From NCBI GenBank assembly GCA_023667045.1, contig JAMPAU010000001.1:1290594-1354593 (forward strand): DNA of 64,000 bases, given 5' to 3'. Under the pieces are notes generated by a model. That model was given only the letters and a program-made list of their open reading frames with translations. It made no database searches and had not been told where the DNA came from. The stretch's first letter is position 1, and each line of letters opens with the position of its first letter. The translations under genes were made by a program, and so were the position numbers. The stretch is from Ruminococcus flavefaciens. GTDB taxonomy: Bacteria; Bacillota; Clostridia; Oscillospirales; Ruminococcaceae. Shown one piece after another: positions 18,248 to 27,780 of this stretch.

Positions 18248-18808
18248 ATGAAAAAACCATCAGTAATTATAGGAAAAAAACAAATCATCATGACGTGCCT
18301 TACTCTTATGCTTGCAATAGCAGTATACATAAACTACACTTCTGCTCCGGAAATTTCTGATTCAAAAGACACAAAAACAGTTACTGCCAAAAGCGATACC
18401 GTAAGCTATGGCGAGACAGAATTTGTAAATGCTGAAACAGACGCTGTAAATGCTTCCGGCTCAGACTATTTCGCACAGGCACGTCTCGACAAGATGAACA
18501 ACCGTGACACAGCCGTACAGACTTTGCAGTCTATAATAGGCGGTGGAGACATTACGGAAGAAGAAATGGTCATGAATGCCCTTGACGCTGTGGAAGTATC
18601 AAAGCTTATTGAATCAGAGGGTACTATTGAATCGCTCATAAAGGCACAGGGTTTTGAAGACTGTGTGGCATATCTTGACGGCTCAACCGCTAAGGTGGTT
18701 ATTAAAACTGAGGGGCTTGACAAGGCACAGGCAGCCTCTATAAAGGAAATCATTCTTGACGAGGCAGAAGTGGAAGCAGAAAATATTAGAATTTTTGAAG
18801 TAAAGTAG
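18248..18808 (+). CDS. spoIIIAH: Stage III sporulation protein AH
   Basis: 186 residues: N-terminal membrane anchor (~13-31), linker, and a YscJ/FliF-like ring-building domain. SpoIIIAH binds SpoIIQ from the forespore across the intermembrane space. GGAG lies upstream of the ATG. Last gene of the operon; I see no strong terminator before the next promoter. Confidence 0.93.
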   Translation: MKKPSVIIGKKQIIMTCLTLMLAIAVYINYTSAPEISDSKDTKTVTAKSDTVSYGETEFVNAETDAVNASGSDYFAQARLDKMNNRDTAVQTLQSIIGGGDITEEEMVMNALDAVEVSKLIESEGTIESLIKAQGFEDCVAYLDGSTAKVVIKTEGLDKAQAASIKEIILDEAEVEAENIRIFEVK

Positions 18809-18837
18809 TTGTACAAACTGAAATTTTTTGGTATAAT
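18809..18837 (+). promoter_or_regulatory. Sigma-A promoter of the Asp23-nusB cluster
   Basis: TTGTAC at 18809-18814, 17-nt spacer, TATAAT at 18832-18837. It lies between spoIIIAH and the Asp23 gene and separates vegetative from sporulation expression. Confidence 0.75.
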
Positions 18838-18896
18838 ATAAAGTAGGGTGTATCAGAACCGAAAATTAAATATTATAACAGATACGGAGGTTGAAA

Positions 18897-19232
18897 ATGG
18901 AAGTCGTTAAAGGTGCTGTCAACAGCAAGCTGAAAATATCAGATGATGTGATAATCACAGTTGCAAGACTTGCCGTCCTTGATGTAAAGGGGGTGGCAGG
19001 TCTTGCAGGTGAGATAAATGCATTAAGCAAGATTAAAAAAAATTCGCCTATAAGCGTGAGCATGATGGGCGATGTGGCAGGCATTGATATTAAAATCAAG
19101 GTGAAAGGCACTGAAAAGGCGTGTCAGGTGGCTCAGGAAGTTCAGACGGCTGTAAAGGAAAATGTACAGAATATGACTAATATTCCTGTGGCACAGGTAA
19201 ACGTTACAATAAGCGGTGCAGTATTTGATTAA
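18897..19232 (+). CDS. Asp23/Gls24 family envelope stress protein
   Basis: 111 residues from ATG 18897, with GGAGG at 18886-18890. The core SDDVIITVARLAVLDVKGV and C-terminal NVTISGAVF are typical of Asp23/Gls24 (YqhY-like) proteins. In Firmicutes yqhY is habitually located just before nusB, as here, and has been linked to acetyl-CoA carboxylase control in B. subtilis. The last point is family knowledge, not visible in the sequence. Confidence 0.9.
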   Translation: MEVVKGAVNSKLKISDDVIITVARLAVLDVKGVAGLAGEINALSKIKKNSPISVSMMGDVAGIDIKIKVKGTEKACQVAQEVQTAVKENVQNMTNIPVAQVNVTISGAVFD

Positions 19233-19247
19233 AAGGAGTTTTTTAAA

Positions 19248-19664
19248 ATGACAAGACGTGAAATAAGAGATAACGCTTTCAAGCTGGTTTTTGAACAGCT
19301 TCTGCGTGACGATGATATTAATGAACTTTACGACATTGCAGAGGAAGTTGAAGAAATAACACTCAGCGATGACGTAAAGAAAATCGTTGGCGGTACTATT
19401 GAACACAGTCGGGAAATTGATGAGATTATTTCCGGCTACAGCAAGTCAAGGAGCATTGCGAGAATCTCAAAACTTAACATTGCAATACTTAGGGTTGCTC
19501 TTTATGAGGCTGTATATGATGAAAAAATTCCAGTAAACGTCGCTATCAGCGAGGCTGTAAACCTTGCCGGAACATATGCATATCCGGAAGACGTATCGTT
19601 TATTAACGGCGTTCTGGGTGCTTTTGCACGTGACAACAAAAAGGAAGAAAACAGCAATGTCTGA
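19248..19664 (+). CDS. nusB: Transcription antitermination factor NusB
   Basis: 138 residues, all-helical, beginning TRREIRDNAFKLVFE and containing KIPVNVAISEAVNLA and FINGVLG, the family hallmarks. NusB acts with NusE on boxA during rRNA transcription. GGAG precedes the ATG. The start of the next gene lies inside its last codons. Confidence 0.95.
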   Translation: MTRREIRDNAFKLVFEQLLRDDDINELYDIAEEVEEITLSDDVKKIVGGTIEHSREIDEIISGYSKSRSIARISKLNIAILRVALYEAVYDEKIPVNVAISEAVNLAGTYAYPEDVSFINGVLGAFARDNKKEENSNV

Positions 19665-20604
19665 GTTTCTGGGAATTGATACAAGCAACTATACAACTTC
19701 TGTTGCCTTATATGACAGCGAAAAAAATAAAATATATCAGTCAAAAAAATTATTGCCAGTAAAAGAGGGACAGCTTGGTTTACGGCAGAGCGACGCTGTT
19801 TTCCACCACACAAAACAGTTGCCCGAAATGACAGAAAAGCTTTTTTCCATGCATTATCCGGAAAGCATTAAAGCAGTCTCTGCATCAGTACGTCCCCGAA
19901 ATGCAGACGGTTCATATATGCCGTGTTTTCTGTGCGGTGAGGGTATGGGGCGTTCAGTATCGGCTATGAATAAGATACCGTTTTACCGTACTTCACATCA
20001 GACAGGTCATATCTTGTCGGCTTTGTATTCGGCAGATAAGCTTGAACTCGTAAACGAAAAGTTTATAGCTTTTCATGTCAGCGGTGGCACAACCGACTGT
20101 CTTTTATGTGAGCCGGACAAATCTGATATTCTGAGAATAACCGAAACAGGCACTTCTCTTGACCTTAAAGCCGGACAGGCTGTAGACCGTGTGGGTCTTA
20201 TGCTGGGGCTGAAATTCCCCTGCGGTATAGAACTGGAAAAACTCGCCGATAATTCAGACAGGGACTTTAAAGTAAAAGCCGTTATGAAAGGTGCTGACTG
20301 TTGTCTTTCGGGACTGGAAAACAAGTGCCGTAAAATGCTTGACGACGGTGAACGTCCGGAAGATATAGCCAAGTACTGCCTTGACTTTGTGGCGGAAACT
20401 ATTATCTCAATGACTGCTGAAGCGGTAAAGGCTTACGGAAATCTTCCGCTTGTTTTTGCCGGAGGTGTAATGTCTGATAAAATCATAAGGCAGAAGATTA
20501 TTTCCCGATTCGGAAAAGCTGATTTTGCAGAGCCGGAGTTTTCATGCGATAATGCCGGAGGAGTAGCAATATACGGTTATCTGAAAAGCAGGTCTGATAT
20601 ATAA
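19657..20604 (+). CDS. TsaD/Kae1-like paralogue (M22 family)
   Basis: 315 residues from the ATG at 19657, overlapping the nusB stop by 8 bp. The opening FLGIDTSNYTTS, the metal-ligand pair in SHQTGHILSAL, HVSGGTTD and FAGGVMSD show an ASKHA fold of the TsaD (t6A synthesis) family. It is shorter and diverged from canonical TsaD, and clostridia often carry such a second copy, so this is more likely a paralogue than the t6A enzyme itself. In many relatives xseA and xseB follow nusB; here this gene occupies the slot. Confidence 0.75.
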   Translation: MSEFLGIDTSNYTTSVALYDSEKNKIYQSKKLLPVKEGQLGLRQSDAVFHHTKQLPEMTEKLFSMHYPESIKAVSASVRPRNADGSYMPCFLCGEGMGRSVSAMNKIPFYRTSHQTGHILSALYSADKLELVNEKFIAFHVSGGTTDCLLCEPDKSDILRITETGTSLDLKAGQAVDRVGLMLGLKFPCGIELEKLADNSDRDFKVKAVMKGADCCLSGLENKCRKMLDDGERPEDIAKYCLDFVAETIISMTAEAVKAYGNLPLVFAGGVMSDKIIRQKIISRFGKADFAEPEFSCDNAGGVAIYGYLKSRSDI

Positions 20605-20625
20605 TTATGAAGGACGGTTTAAAAT

Positions 20626-21516
20626 ATGAATGGTTTTAAAGAAAAAATGGCAGAGTATATAGTCTGTACTGAAAATAATCTTGCAGAGTATAATAAACAT
20701 ACCGCTGAATCACAGCCACAGAGAAACCTTATAGAAGCTATGAACTATTCGCTTGAAGCAGGCGGAAAACGTATCCGTCCGGTACTGGTTTATGCATTCT
20801 GTGAGGCTATGGGCGGAGATTGCAGAAAGGCAAAAGCTCCGGCGTGTGCTATCGAGATGATACATACGTTTTCACTGATACACGACGATTTGCCGGCAAT
20901 GGATAATGATGATTTCAGACGTGGCAAGCCCTCATGCCATAAGGCTTACGGCGAGGCTATGGCTATTCTTGCAGGGGACGCACTTTCAGTACTGCCCTTT
21001 GAAATTATAGCAGATGATAATGCACTTTCGGCAGAGCAGAAAGTAAGAATAATTTCCGTACTTTCAAAGGCTGTCGGCAGGGACGGCATGATAGGCGGAC
21101 AGGTCATTGATATGGAAAACGAACAGAAAACGGACGTTGATGAAGAAAATCTCCGTAATATGTACCGCAACAAAACAGGTCAGCTTATAGCGGTATCATG
21201 TGCTATGGGCTGTATATGTGCAGGAGCAGACGATAATATTATACGCTCGGCGGTTGAATACGGCTATAAGCTCGGTCTTGCCTTTCAGATTATTGACGAT
21301 ATTCTTGACGTTACCGGAAATGCTGACGAAATCGGCAAGCCTGTGGGCAGTGACGAGGAAGAAAACAAAACTACTTTCGTTACTCTTTACGGGGTGGAAA
21401 AGGCTAAGGAAATCGCCGACAGAATCACATCTGAGGCTCTTGAATGTCTGCAAAATATCGCAAACAATAGTTTTCTGACTGAACTGACGGAAATGTTGCT
21501 GAGAAGGAAAAATTAA
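20626..21516 (+). CDS. ispA: Farnesyl diphosphate synthase family
   Basis: 296 residues. The first Asp-rich motif, DDLPAMD at ~87-93, and the second, DDILD, bind the diphosphate-magnesium substrate; GGKRIRP binds IPP. It condenses IPP with allylic diphosphates in isoprenoid synthesis. It sits directly upstream of dxs, the first enzyme of the same pathway. Confidence 0.93.
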   Translation: MNGFKEKMAEYIVCTENNLAEYNKHTAESQPQRNLIEAMNYSLEAGGKRIRPVLVYAFCEAMGGDCRKAKAPACAIEMIHTFSLIHDDLPAMDNDDFRRGKPSCHKAYGEAMAILAGDALSVLPFEIIADDNALSAEQKVRIISVLSKAVGRDGMIGGQVIDMENEQKTDVDEENLRNMYRNKTGQLIAVSCAMGCICAGADDNIIRSAVEYGYKLGLAFQIIDDILDVTGNADEIGKPVGSDEEENKTTFVTLYGVEKAKEIADRITSEALECLQNIANNSFLTELTEMLLRRKN

Positions 21517-21525
21517 TGCAAAGGA

Positions 21526-23451
21526 GTGGCGGAGATTTCCGCATTATATAAAATGAATGAATACGAAAAACCAGATACAGTTATTCGTCTGGCGGGACTT
21601 AATCTGCCGGAAGATTTAAAAAAACTTTCAGTAAAATATTGTGAAGAATTGTGCGAGGAAATCCGTGATATGCTTATCTCGACTGTTTCAAATAACGGCG
21701 GACATCTTGCTTCAAATCTTGGCGTTGTGGAGCTTACAATGGCACTTCACCGCTGTTTTAATTCTCCGGAGGATAAAATAATATGGGACGTTGGACATCA
21801 GACCTATGTGCATAAGATTCTTACCGGACGTGCTGACAGATTCTCTACTATACGTCAGGAGGGCGGTATTTCGGGATTTCCAAAACCGGAAGAATCACCT
21901 CACGATATATTCGTAAGCGGTCACAGCAGTACTTCTGTTTCCGTTGCCTGTGGAATCGCTGAGGCTATGAAAATGCAGGGAAAAGACAACTACACCATTG
22001 CCGTTATCGGAGACGGTGCAATGACCGGCGGTATGTTCTATGAGGCAATGAACAATGCAGGAAAAGAACGCAGGAGCAATATGATTGTTATTTTAAATGA
22101 CAATGATATGTCTATCTCAAAGAATGTAGGGGCATTGGCAAAACATCTGACTAATTTAAGCAATTCCGAGCAGTATATTTCCACAAAGAAAAATGTCAAG
22201 GACAGGCTCAATTCTATTCCGGTGCTGGGCAAGCCTATGGCAAAGGGCATAAAAAGCACTAAAGACGCTGTTAAATACAGAATACTCGACCAGAGTTCAC
22301 TTTTTGAAAATATGGGATTTACTTATTTAGGTCCTGTTGACGGTCACAGTCTTTCAGACCTTGAAAGAATTATGAAAAAAGCTAAGAGTTTCCACAAGCC
22401 TGTTGTGATACACGTCAAGACTAAAAAGGGCAAAGGCTATGAACCAGCCGAAAAAAATCCCGGAGAATATCATGGTATTTCTAAATTCGATATTGAAACA
22501 GGCAATCCGGAAGTTTCAGCTGATAAGTGCTATTCTACAGTTTTCGGAAAAGAACTTGTAAAGCTTGCCGAAAAAGATGACAGGATATGTGCGGTTACTG
22601 CTGCCATGAAGTACGGCACAGGATTGCAGTTTTTCAGCAAGCGTTTCCCTAAGCGTTTCTATGATGTTGGCATAGCCGAACAGCACGCCGTTACATTCTG
22701 CGGAGGTCTTGCCGTTATGGGACAGATTCCTGTTTTTGCCGTATATTCAAGCTTTCTGCAACGTGCATACGACCAGCTTATTCATGATGTATCTATAGGT
22801 AAACTTCATGTTGTTCTTGGCATAGACCGTGCCGGAGTTGTCGGAGAGGACGGCGAAACTCATCAAGGACTTTTTGATGTCCCTATGCTGACTGCTATTC
22901 CGGACACTGTTATATATTCGCCGTCATGCTATGAGGAACTCAGACTTTGCATGAAAAAAGCTATCTACACAAACAAACATCTTACCGCTGTAAGATACCC
23001 CAGAGGTACAGAGGAAGTTTCTTTCAACCGTGACTATCTCAGCACTGAATATCTCTTTATGCGTAACAATAACAGCGATACTCTTATCATAACATACGGC
23101 AGACTTTACAACGAGGCTTATAAGGCTCAGAGCATTCTCAGCGGTAATGATATAAACTGCGATATTCTCAAACTCACAAAAATATATCCCGTAAACCGTG
23201 ATATTATTGATGAGATAAAAAATTATAAACGTATTGTTTTCTTTGAGGAATCTATGGGAAACGGCAGTATTTCCGAAAAAATCGGCAGTAGGCTTGCCGA
23301 AAGCGGATATTCCGGCGACTACAGCAGAGTGACCGCCGACGGCTATGTGAAACAGGCTTCTGTTAGGTCATGTCTTGACAAGCTTGGTCTTACCTGTGAA
23401 AAAATGGCGGAATACATTCAGAAGAGGTGCATGACCAATGGCAAGGCTTGA
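21526..23451 (+). CDS. dxs: 1-Deoxy-D-xylulose-5-phosphate synthase
   Basis: About 632-641 residues. GDGAMTGGMFYEAMNNAG binds thiamine diphosphate, SNLGVVELTMALH is the N-terminal signature, and GIAEQHAVTFCGGLA lies in the pyrimidine-binding domain. It joins pyruvate and glyceraldehyde-3-phosphate in the MEP pathway. The start is unclear: GTG 21526 overlaps AAGGAG, while ATG 21553 lies too far from any ribosome site; homology begins only at about residue 20. The 3' end overlaps tlyA by 14 bp. Confidence 0.94.
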   Translation: MAEISALYKMNEYEKPDTVIRLAGLNLPEDLKKLSVKYCEELCEEIRDMLISTVSNNGGHLASNLGVVELTMALHRCFNSPEDKIIWDVGHQTYVHKILTGRADRFSTIRQEGGISGFPKPEESPHDIFVSGHSSTSVSVACGIAEAMKMQGKDNYTIAVIGDGAMTGGMFYEAMNNAGKERRSNMIVILNDNDMSISKNVGALAKHLTNLSNSEQYISTKKNVKDRLNSIPVLGKPMAKGIKSTKDAVKYRILDQSSLFENMGFTYLGPVDGHSLSDLERIMKKAKSFHKPVVIHVKTKKGKGYEPAEKNPGEYHGISKFDIETGNPEVSADKCYSTVFGKELVKLAEKDDRICAVTAAMKYGTGLQFFSKRFPKRFYDVGIAEQHAVTFCGGLAVMGQIPVFAVYSSFLQRAYDQLIHDVSIGKLHVVLGIDRAGVVGEDGETHQGLFDVPMLTAIPDTVIYSPSCYEELRLCMKKAIYTNKHLTAVRYPRGTEEVSFNRDYLSTEYLFMRNNNSDTLIITYGRLYNEAYKAQSILSGNDINCDILKLTKIYPVNRDIIDEIKNYKRIVFFEESMGNGSISEKIGSRLAESGYSGDYSRVTADGYVKQASVRSCLDKLGLTCEKMAEYIQKRCMTNGKA

Positions 23452-24229
23452 TATTGAAATTGTTCAGCGTGGAATAGCCCGCAGTCGTGAACGTGCCAAA
23501 GAAATGATAAAGTCCGGCAATATTACCGTCAACGGCAGAGCAGTGAATAAAGTTTCGTATGAAGTCAAGCCGGAAGATATTATAGAATCGTCGGCAAAAG
23601 AACTGTACGTAGGCAGGGGAGCTTTGAAAATCGAAAAGGCAAAGGAAGAATTTGAAATTGATTTTTCCGGAAAGACCTGTCTTGACATAGGTGCGTCAAC
23701 AGGAGGTTTTACGGACTTTATGCTGAAAAACGGTGCTGAAAAGGTTTTCGCCGTTGATGTAGGACACGGACAGCTTGCACAGTCTCTCAGAGATGATGAA
23801 AGGGTTGTCAGCATGGAAGGTACGGACATACGCAAAGTTACGCCGGAAACTCTCGGCGGTGCTGTTGATTTCATTTCGGCTGACGTTTCTTTCATTTCAC
23901 TGAAGATGATTCTGCCGGCAGTCCATGCACTTCTTAAAGACGGTGCAGACGCTGTTGTGCTTATAAAACCTCAGTTTGAGGCAGGAAAAAAATTTATCGG
24001 CAAGCACGGCATTGTACGTGACAGAAAAGTACATGAGCGTGTACTGTCTGAAATCGACACGGCGGTGTATTCATGCGGACTTACAGCGGTAGGATATACT
24101 TTTTCTGCAATAAAAGGCGGTAGTGGAAATATTGAATACCTCGCACATCTCCGCAAGACTTCCAGTACGCCTGTTATACGTGATTTCAGAAAGCTTGTGG
24201 AAATTTCATTCAGCGAATTAAAGGAGTAG
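23438..24229 (+). CDS. tlyA: TlyA-family rRNA 2'-O-methyltransferase
   Basis: 263 residues: an S4 RNA-binding domain (1 to ~65; MARLDIEIVQRGIARSRE) and a FtsJ-like methyltransferase with SAM motif CLDIGASTGGFTDF. TlyA enzymes methylate ribose in 16S and 23S rRNA. Its place between dxs and nadK is conserved in Firmicutes. Confidence 0.92.
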   Translation: MARLDIEIVQRGIARSRERAKEMIKSGNITVNGRAVNKVSYEVKPEDIIESSAKELYVGRGALKIEKAKEEFEIDFSGKTCLDIGASTGGFTDFMLKNGAEKVFAVDVGHGQLAQSLRDDERVVSMEGTDIRKVTPETLGGAVDFISADVSFISLKMILPAVHALLKDGADAVVLIKPQFEAGKKFIGKHGIVRDRKVHERVLSEIDTAVYSCGLTAVGYTFSAIKGGSGNIEYLAHLRKTSSTPVIRDFRKLVEISFSELKE

Positions 24230-24233
24230 TGTT

Positions 24234-25088
24234 ATGATAACAGCATTGTATCCTAATTTTCAGAAAAAAAACGCCCTCCGGTGTGCAAGGGAAACCTGTG
24301 ATATACTTAACGAATCCGGTATTGAAGTGTGCGTCAGCGAAAAATACAGAGACGATTTTTCAGACAAGCCTTTTGTGAAGTTTGAAGATATAAAGCAGTC
24401 TGTGAGGACGGCGGATTTTGTGATTGCTATAGGCGGAGACGGTACAATTCTGCGTTGTGCTAAATTGCTCATGGGTACAGATACTAAACTTCTCGGCATA
24501 AATACCGGAACACTCGGCTTTATGGCAGGTCTTGAAGCAGACCAGCTTGACAGGCTGAAACTGCTGAAAACAGGCGAGTATGAAGTTTCAGAGCGTATGA
24601 CCCTTGATGTAGTATGCACTGAAAACGGCAGACAAGCCACATACACTGCACTGAATGAAGTTTCTGCACGGTCGGGGAGTTTCCGGATATGCGACTTTGA
24701 TGTATATTCAGACGGTTATCTTGTCGGCAAATACCGTGCAGACGGTGTATTATTCAGTACGCCGTCCGGTTCTACTGCCTATGCACTCTCGGCAGGAGGT
24801 CCTATTATTGAGCCGGACCTTGAATGTATTGAAATGACACAGATATGTCCGCATTCGCTTTTTTCAAGAGCAACGCTTTTTTCGTCGTGCCGTAAACTAA
24901 GCCTTACAAGCCGTACAAGAAACGACGAATACATGGTTATAAGCGTTGACGGTGAACATCATATACAGCTTGAAAAGAATCAGTCAATAGAAATATCACG
25001 GGGCAGAAGCAATATACGGTTTATAAATCTTATCGGTAATTCTTTCCATGAATCACTTTGCCGTAAACTATGCAAGCCTATAAAGTAG
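24234..25088 (+). CDS. nadK: NAD kinase
   Basis: 284 residues. IGGDGT at 66-71 and the glycine-rich TPSGSTAYALSAGGP are the two signatures of ATP-NAD kinases, which make NADP. It starts 4 bp after tlyA, with AAGGAG just upstream. Also called ppnK. Confidence 0.94.
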   Translation: MITALYPNFQKKNALRCARETCDILNESGIEVCVSEKYRDDFSDKPFVKFEDIKQSVRTADFVIAIGGDGTILRCAKLLMGTDTKLLGINTGTLGFMAGLEADQLDRLKLLKTGEYEVSERMTLDVVCTENGRQATYTALNEVSARSGSFRICDFDVYSDGYLVGKYRADGVLFSTPSGSTAYALSAGGPIIEPDLECIEMTQICPHSLFSRATLFSSCRKLSLTSRTRNDEYMVISVDGEHHIQLEKNQSIEISRGRSNIRFINLIGNSFHESLCRKLCKPIK

Positions 25089-25097
25089 GAGTATTTT

Positions 25098-25541
25098 ATG
25101 AAAAATCACAGACATGAACTTATACTCGAAATAATTAATCAACAGCCTGTTTCTACTCAGGAAGTCCTTATTGAACTGCTTGCACAAAAGGGCGTACGCA
25201 CCACTCAGGCTACACTTTCAAGGGATATACAGCAACTTTCCCTTGTAAAACAGCGTGACGCAGACGGAAATTACAGATATACTTTTCCTACAGCAGTAGT
25301 TGAAGAAAAAAATCTTTTTGCAGAGGCGGTTATTTCAGTTGATTATGCAATGAATACCATTGTGCTTAAATGCCGTGCCGGAATGGCACAGGGTACTTGT
25401 GCAGCTATTGATTCGGTGAATCACGAGGGCGTTGTTGGTACTATTGCCGGAGACGATACTATTTTCATACTTGTGAGGAGTGAGGCGGACGCTAAAAAGC
25501 TTTCCAGAAAATTCAGAAACGAACTTTTTTACGGGAGGTAA
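25098..25541 (+). CDS. argR: Arginine repressor
   Basis: 147 residues: an N-terminal winged helix (TQATLSRDIQQL) and a C-terminal hexamerisation/arginine-binding domain with GTIAGDDTIFIL. It controls arginine metabolism; its linkage to recN is conserved in Firmicutes. Slightly over 10 bp separates it from recN, so they are surely co-transcribed. Confidence 0.94.
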   Translation: MKNHRHELILEIINQQPVSTQEVLIELLAQKGVRTTQATLSRDIQQLSLVKQRDADGNYRYTFPTAVVEEKNLFAEAVISVDYAMNTIVLKCRAGMAQGTCAAIDSVNHEGVVGTIAGDDTIFILVRSEADAKKLSRKFRNELFYGR

Positions 25542-25552
25542 ATGCGTATAAT

Positions 25553-27214
25553 ATGCTCAGAGAAATTTATATAAAGAATCTTGCGGTAATAAAAGAAGCT
25601 GTTATACCGCTTACGGAAAAACTTAATATCTTCACCGGTGAAACAGGTGCGGGAAAATCTATACTTATAAACGGCATAAATGCAGTTCTCGGACAGCGGA
25701 GCAGTAAGGATATAGTACGCACAGGTTGCGACAAAGCCATAATAACCGCACTTTTCACGGAACTTGACAGTAATATAATATCACGTCTTGACGAACTCGG
25801 CATATCCCACGAAAACGACGAAATAACAGTCACCCGTGAAATAAGTGCGGACGGCAGGAGCGTTGCAAGAATAAATCAGAGGACTGCTCCGGCTTCACTG
25901 CTGAAAGAACTCGGCGGTATGCTGATAAATATTCACGGTCAGCACGGAAATCAGGTTCTTATGGACAGCGAAAATCATTTACAGGTGCTTGACGATTTCG
26001 GCACGGATAATACTTTTCTTGAAAACTACAGAAATGCTTTCCGTGAACTTCAGCAGGTCGCTAAAAAACTTAACGAACTGAAAAAATCAGAGCATTCCAG
26101 AACAGAAAGAAGTATATATCTCAATGCTGTAATTGAAGATATTGGCGAACTGGAATTATCCGAAAATGAAGACGAAACTCTCGAAAAGGAATACGAGACC
26201 GCAAAAAATGCCGAAAAAATGATTATTGCCATAAAAAACGCCGTGCAGACTGTTTCCGGTGAAGATACAGCCGGTGATATGATAGCTTCGGCAGAAAGCG
26301 AAATCTTACGATATACAGAAAATAACGACGAACTCAACGCTCTCTATGAGAGACTTTCGGCGGTGGAAATTGAACTTGCCGATATTTCTTCAGAACTGGA
26401 AAACCTTTCGGACAGAATAGAACTTGACGGACAACGCCTTGAATATCTCGGCACACGTCTCAATACTATAAACAAACTCAAAAAGAAATATCTTACAGAC
26501 TGTGCCGGACTGGTTAAACTATACAACGACGCTTGCACGGAAATAACACGCTTTGAGAGTTCTTCAGCGGAGATTGCTGAACTAAATAAGACAAAGGAAA
26601 ATCTTCTGCACAAGGTGACGGAGAGGGCAAAGGAACTTTTTGACTACCGTGAGGAAACCGGAAAAAGATTTGCGGAAAAAGTTACAGGTGAGCTTGAATT
26701 TCTTAATATGCCCGATGTTGTGATAAGCGTCAGGCATGAAAAGGGCAAGCTCACTGTAAACGGTATGGACAATGTGGAGTTTCTTATTTCTGCAAACAAG
26801 GGCGAAGAACCTAAACCCATTTCAAAGATAGCCTCCGGCGGTGAACTTTCAAGGATAATGCTTGCACTGAAAAGCGTTATTGCAGGCAGGGACGGTATAC
26901 CGACTATGATTTTTGATGAAATTGATACCGGCGTAAGCGGTAAGGCTGCCCAGAAAATCGGCATAAAACTGCATGAAATAGGAAAAGTAAGACAGGTAAT
27001 ATGCGTTACGCACCTTTCACAGATAGCGGTAATGGCAGACAATCATCTGATGATTGAAAAAAAGACTGTCGGCGAGCGTACTGAGACAAACGTCACACAA
27101 CTGGAATTTGACGGCAGGGTTGCGGAGATAGCAAGAATTATGGGTGGTGAAAATCCAAGTCAGCTTATGCTTGATACCGCACGTGAGGAACTTAAAAAAT
27201 ATATTACGGAGTGA
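25553..27214 (+). CDS. recN: DNA repair ATPase RecN
   Basis: 553 residues: Walker A GETGAGKS at 29-36, a long coiled coil (~150-370), the ABC signature ASGGELSRI and Walker B MIFDEIDTG. RecN is an SMC-like protein acting early in double-strand break repair. Final member of the nusB-recN cluster. Its stop overlaps the region of the next start. Confidence 0.95.
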   Translation: MLREIYIKNLAVIKEAVIPLTEKLNIFTGETGAGKSILINGINAVLGQRSSKDIVRTGCDKAIITALFTELDSNIISRLDELGISHENDEITVTREISADGRSVARINQRTAPASLLKELGGMLINIHGQHGNQVLMDSENHLQVLDDFGTDNTFLENYRNAFRELQQVAKKLNELKKSEHSRTERSIYLNAVIEDIGELELSENEDETLEKEYETAKNAEKMIIAIKNAVQTVSGEDTAGDMIASAESEILRYTENNDELNALYERLSAVEIELADISSELENLSDRIELDGQRLEYLGTRLNTINKLKKKYLTDCAGLVKLYNDACTEITRFESSSAEIAELNKTKENLLHKVTERAKELFDYREETGKRFAEKVTGELEFLNMPDVVISVRHEKGKLTVNGMDNVEFLISANKGEEPKPISKIASGGELSRIMLALKSVIAGRDGIPTMIFDEIDTGVSGKAAQKIGIKLHEIGKVRQVICVTHLSQIAVMADNHLMIEKKTVGERTETNVTQLEFDGRVAEIARIMGGENPSQLMLDTAREELKKYITE

Positions 27215-27219
27215 TTATT

Positions 27220-27780
27220 TTGAAAATATATGTTACAAGGCACGGTCAGACGGATTTCAATAAGCAGGACAGAATTTTAGGCACGACAGACGTTGACATC
27301 AATGAAACAGGCATACAGCAGGCACATGAGCTTGCTGAAAAAGTGTCCGCTCTTGACGCTGATATAATGATAGTTTCGCCTATGAAAAGAACTATGAAAA
27401 CCGCTGGAATTGTGGCAGAAAAAACCGGACTTGAAATTATCACAGAGCCACGTTTCAGAGAATGGGATTACGGGGAATATGAATCAAAGACAAGGTTTAC
27501 TGAGGGGTTTTCAGATAATAAAAAAAGTTTCGGCGTAAAAATGGGAAAAACAGGAGAGTCGCTTTTACAGCTTGCACACAGGGTATATTCAGCACTTGAC
27601 GATATAATAAAAAATTACAGTGATAAAAACGTGCTTGTGGTAACTCATGGCGGTGTATGCCGTGTCATTGAAACTTATTTCAATGATATGACAACGGCAG
27701 AGTTTGAAAATTGGTTTATGGGGAATTGTCAGATTATTGAATATGGTTTACAGGAGGAAAACTATGAGAATAGGTGTTGA
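27220..27780 (+). CDS. Histidine phosphatase family protein
   Basis: 186 residues starting at TTG 27220, eight bases after ACGGAG; an in-frame GTG at 27211 overlaps that site. The RHG motif is in VTRHGQTD near the N-terminus and the second catalytic histidine in VTHGGV. The substrate may be a phosphosugar or cobalamin intermediate; it cannot be told. It overlaps the GH42 gene by 17 bp. Confidence 0.88.
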   Translation: MKIYVTRHGQTDFNKQDRILGTTDVDINETGIQQAHELAEKVSALDADIMIVSPMKRTMKTAGIVAEKTGLEIITEPRFREWDYGEYESKTRFTEGFSDNKKSFGVKMGKTGESLLQLAHRVYSALDDIIKNYSDKNVLVVTHGGVCRVIETYFNDMTTAEFENWFMGNCQIIEYGLQEENYENRC

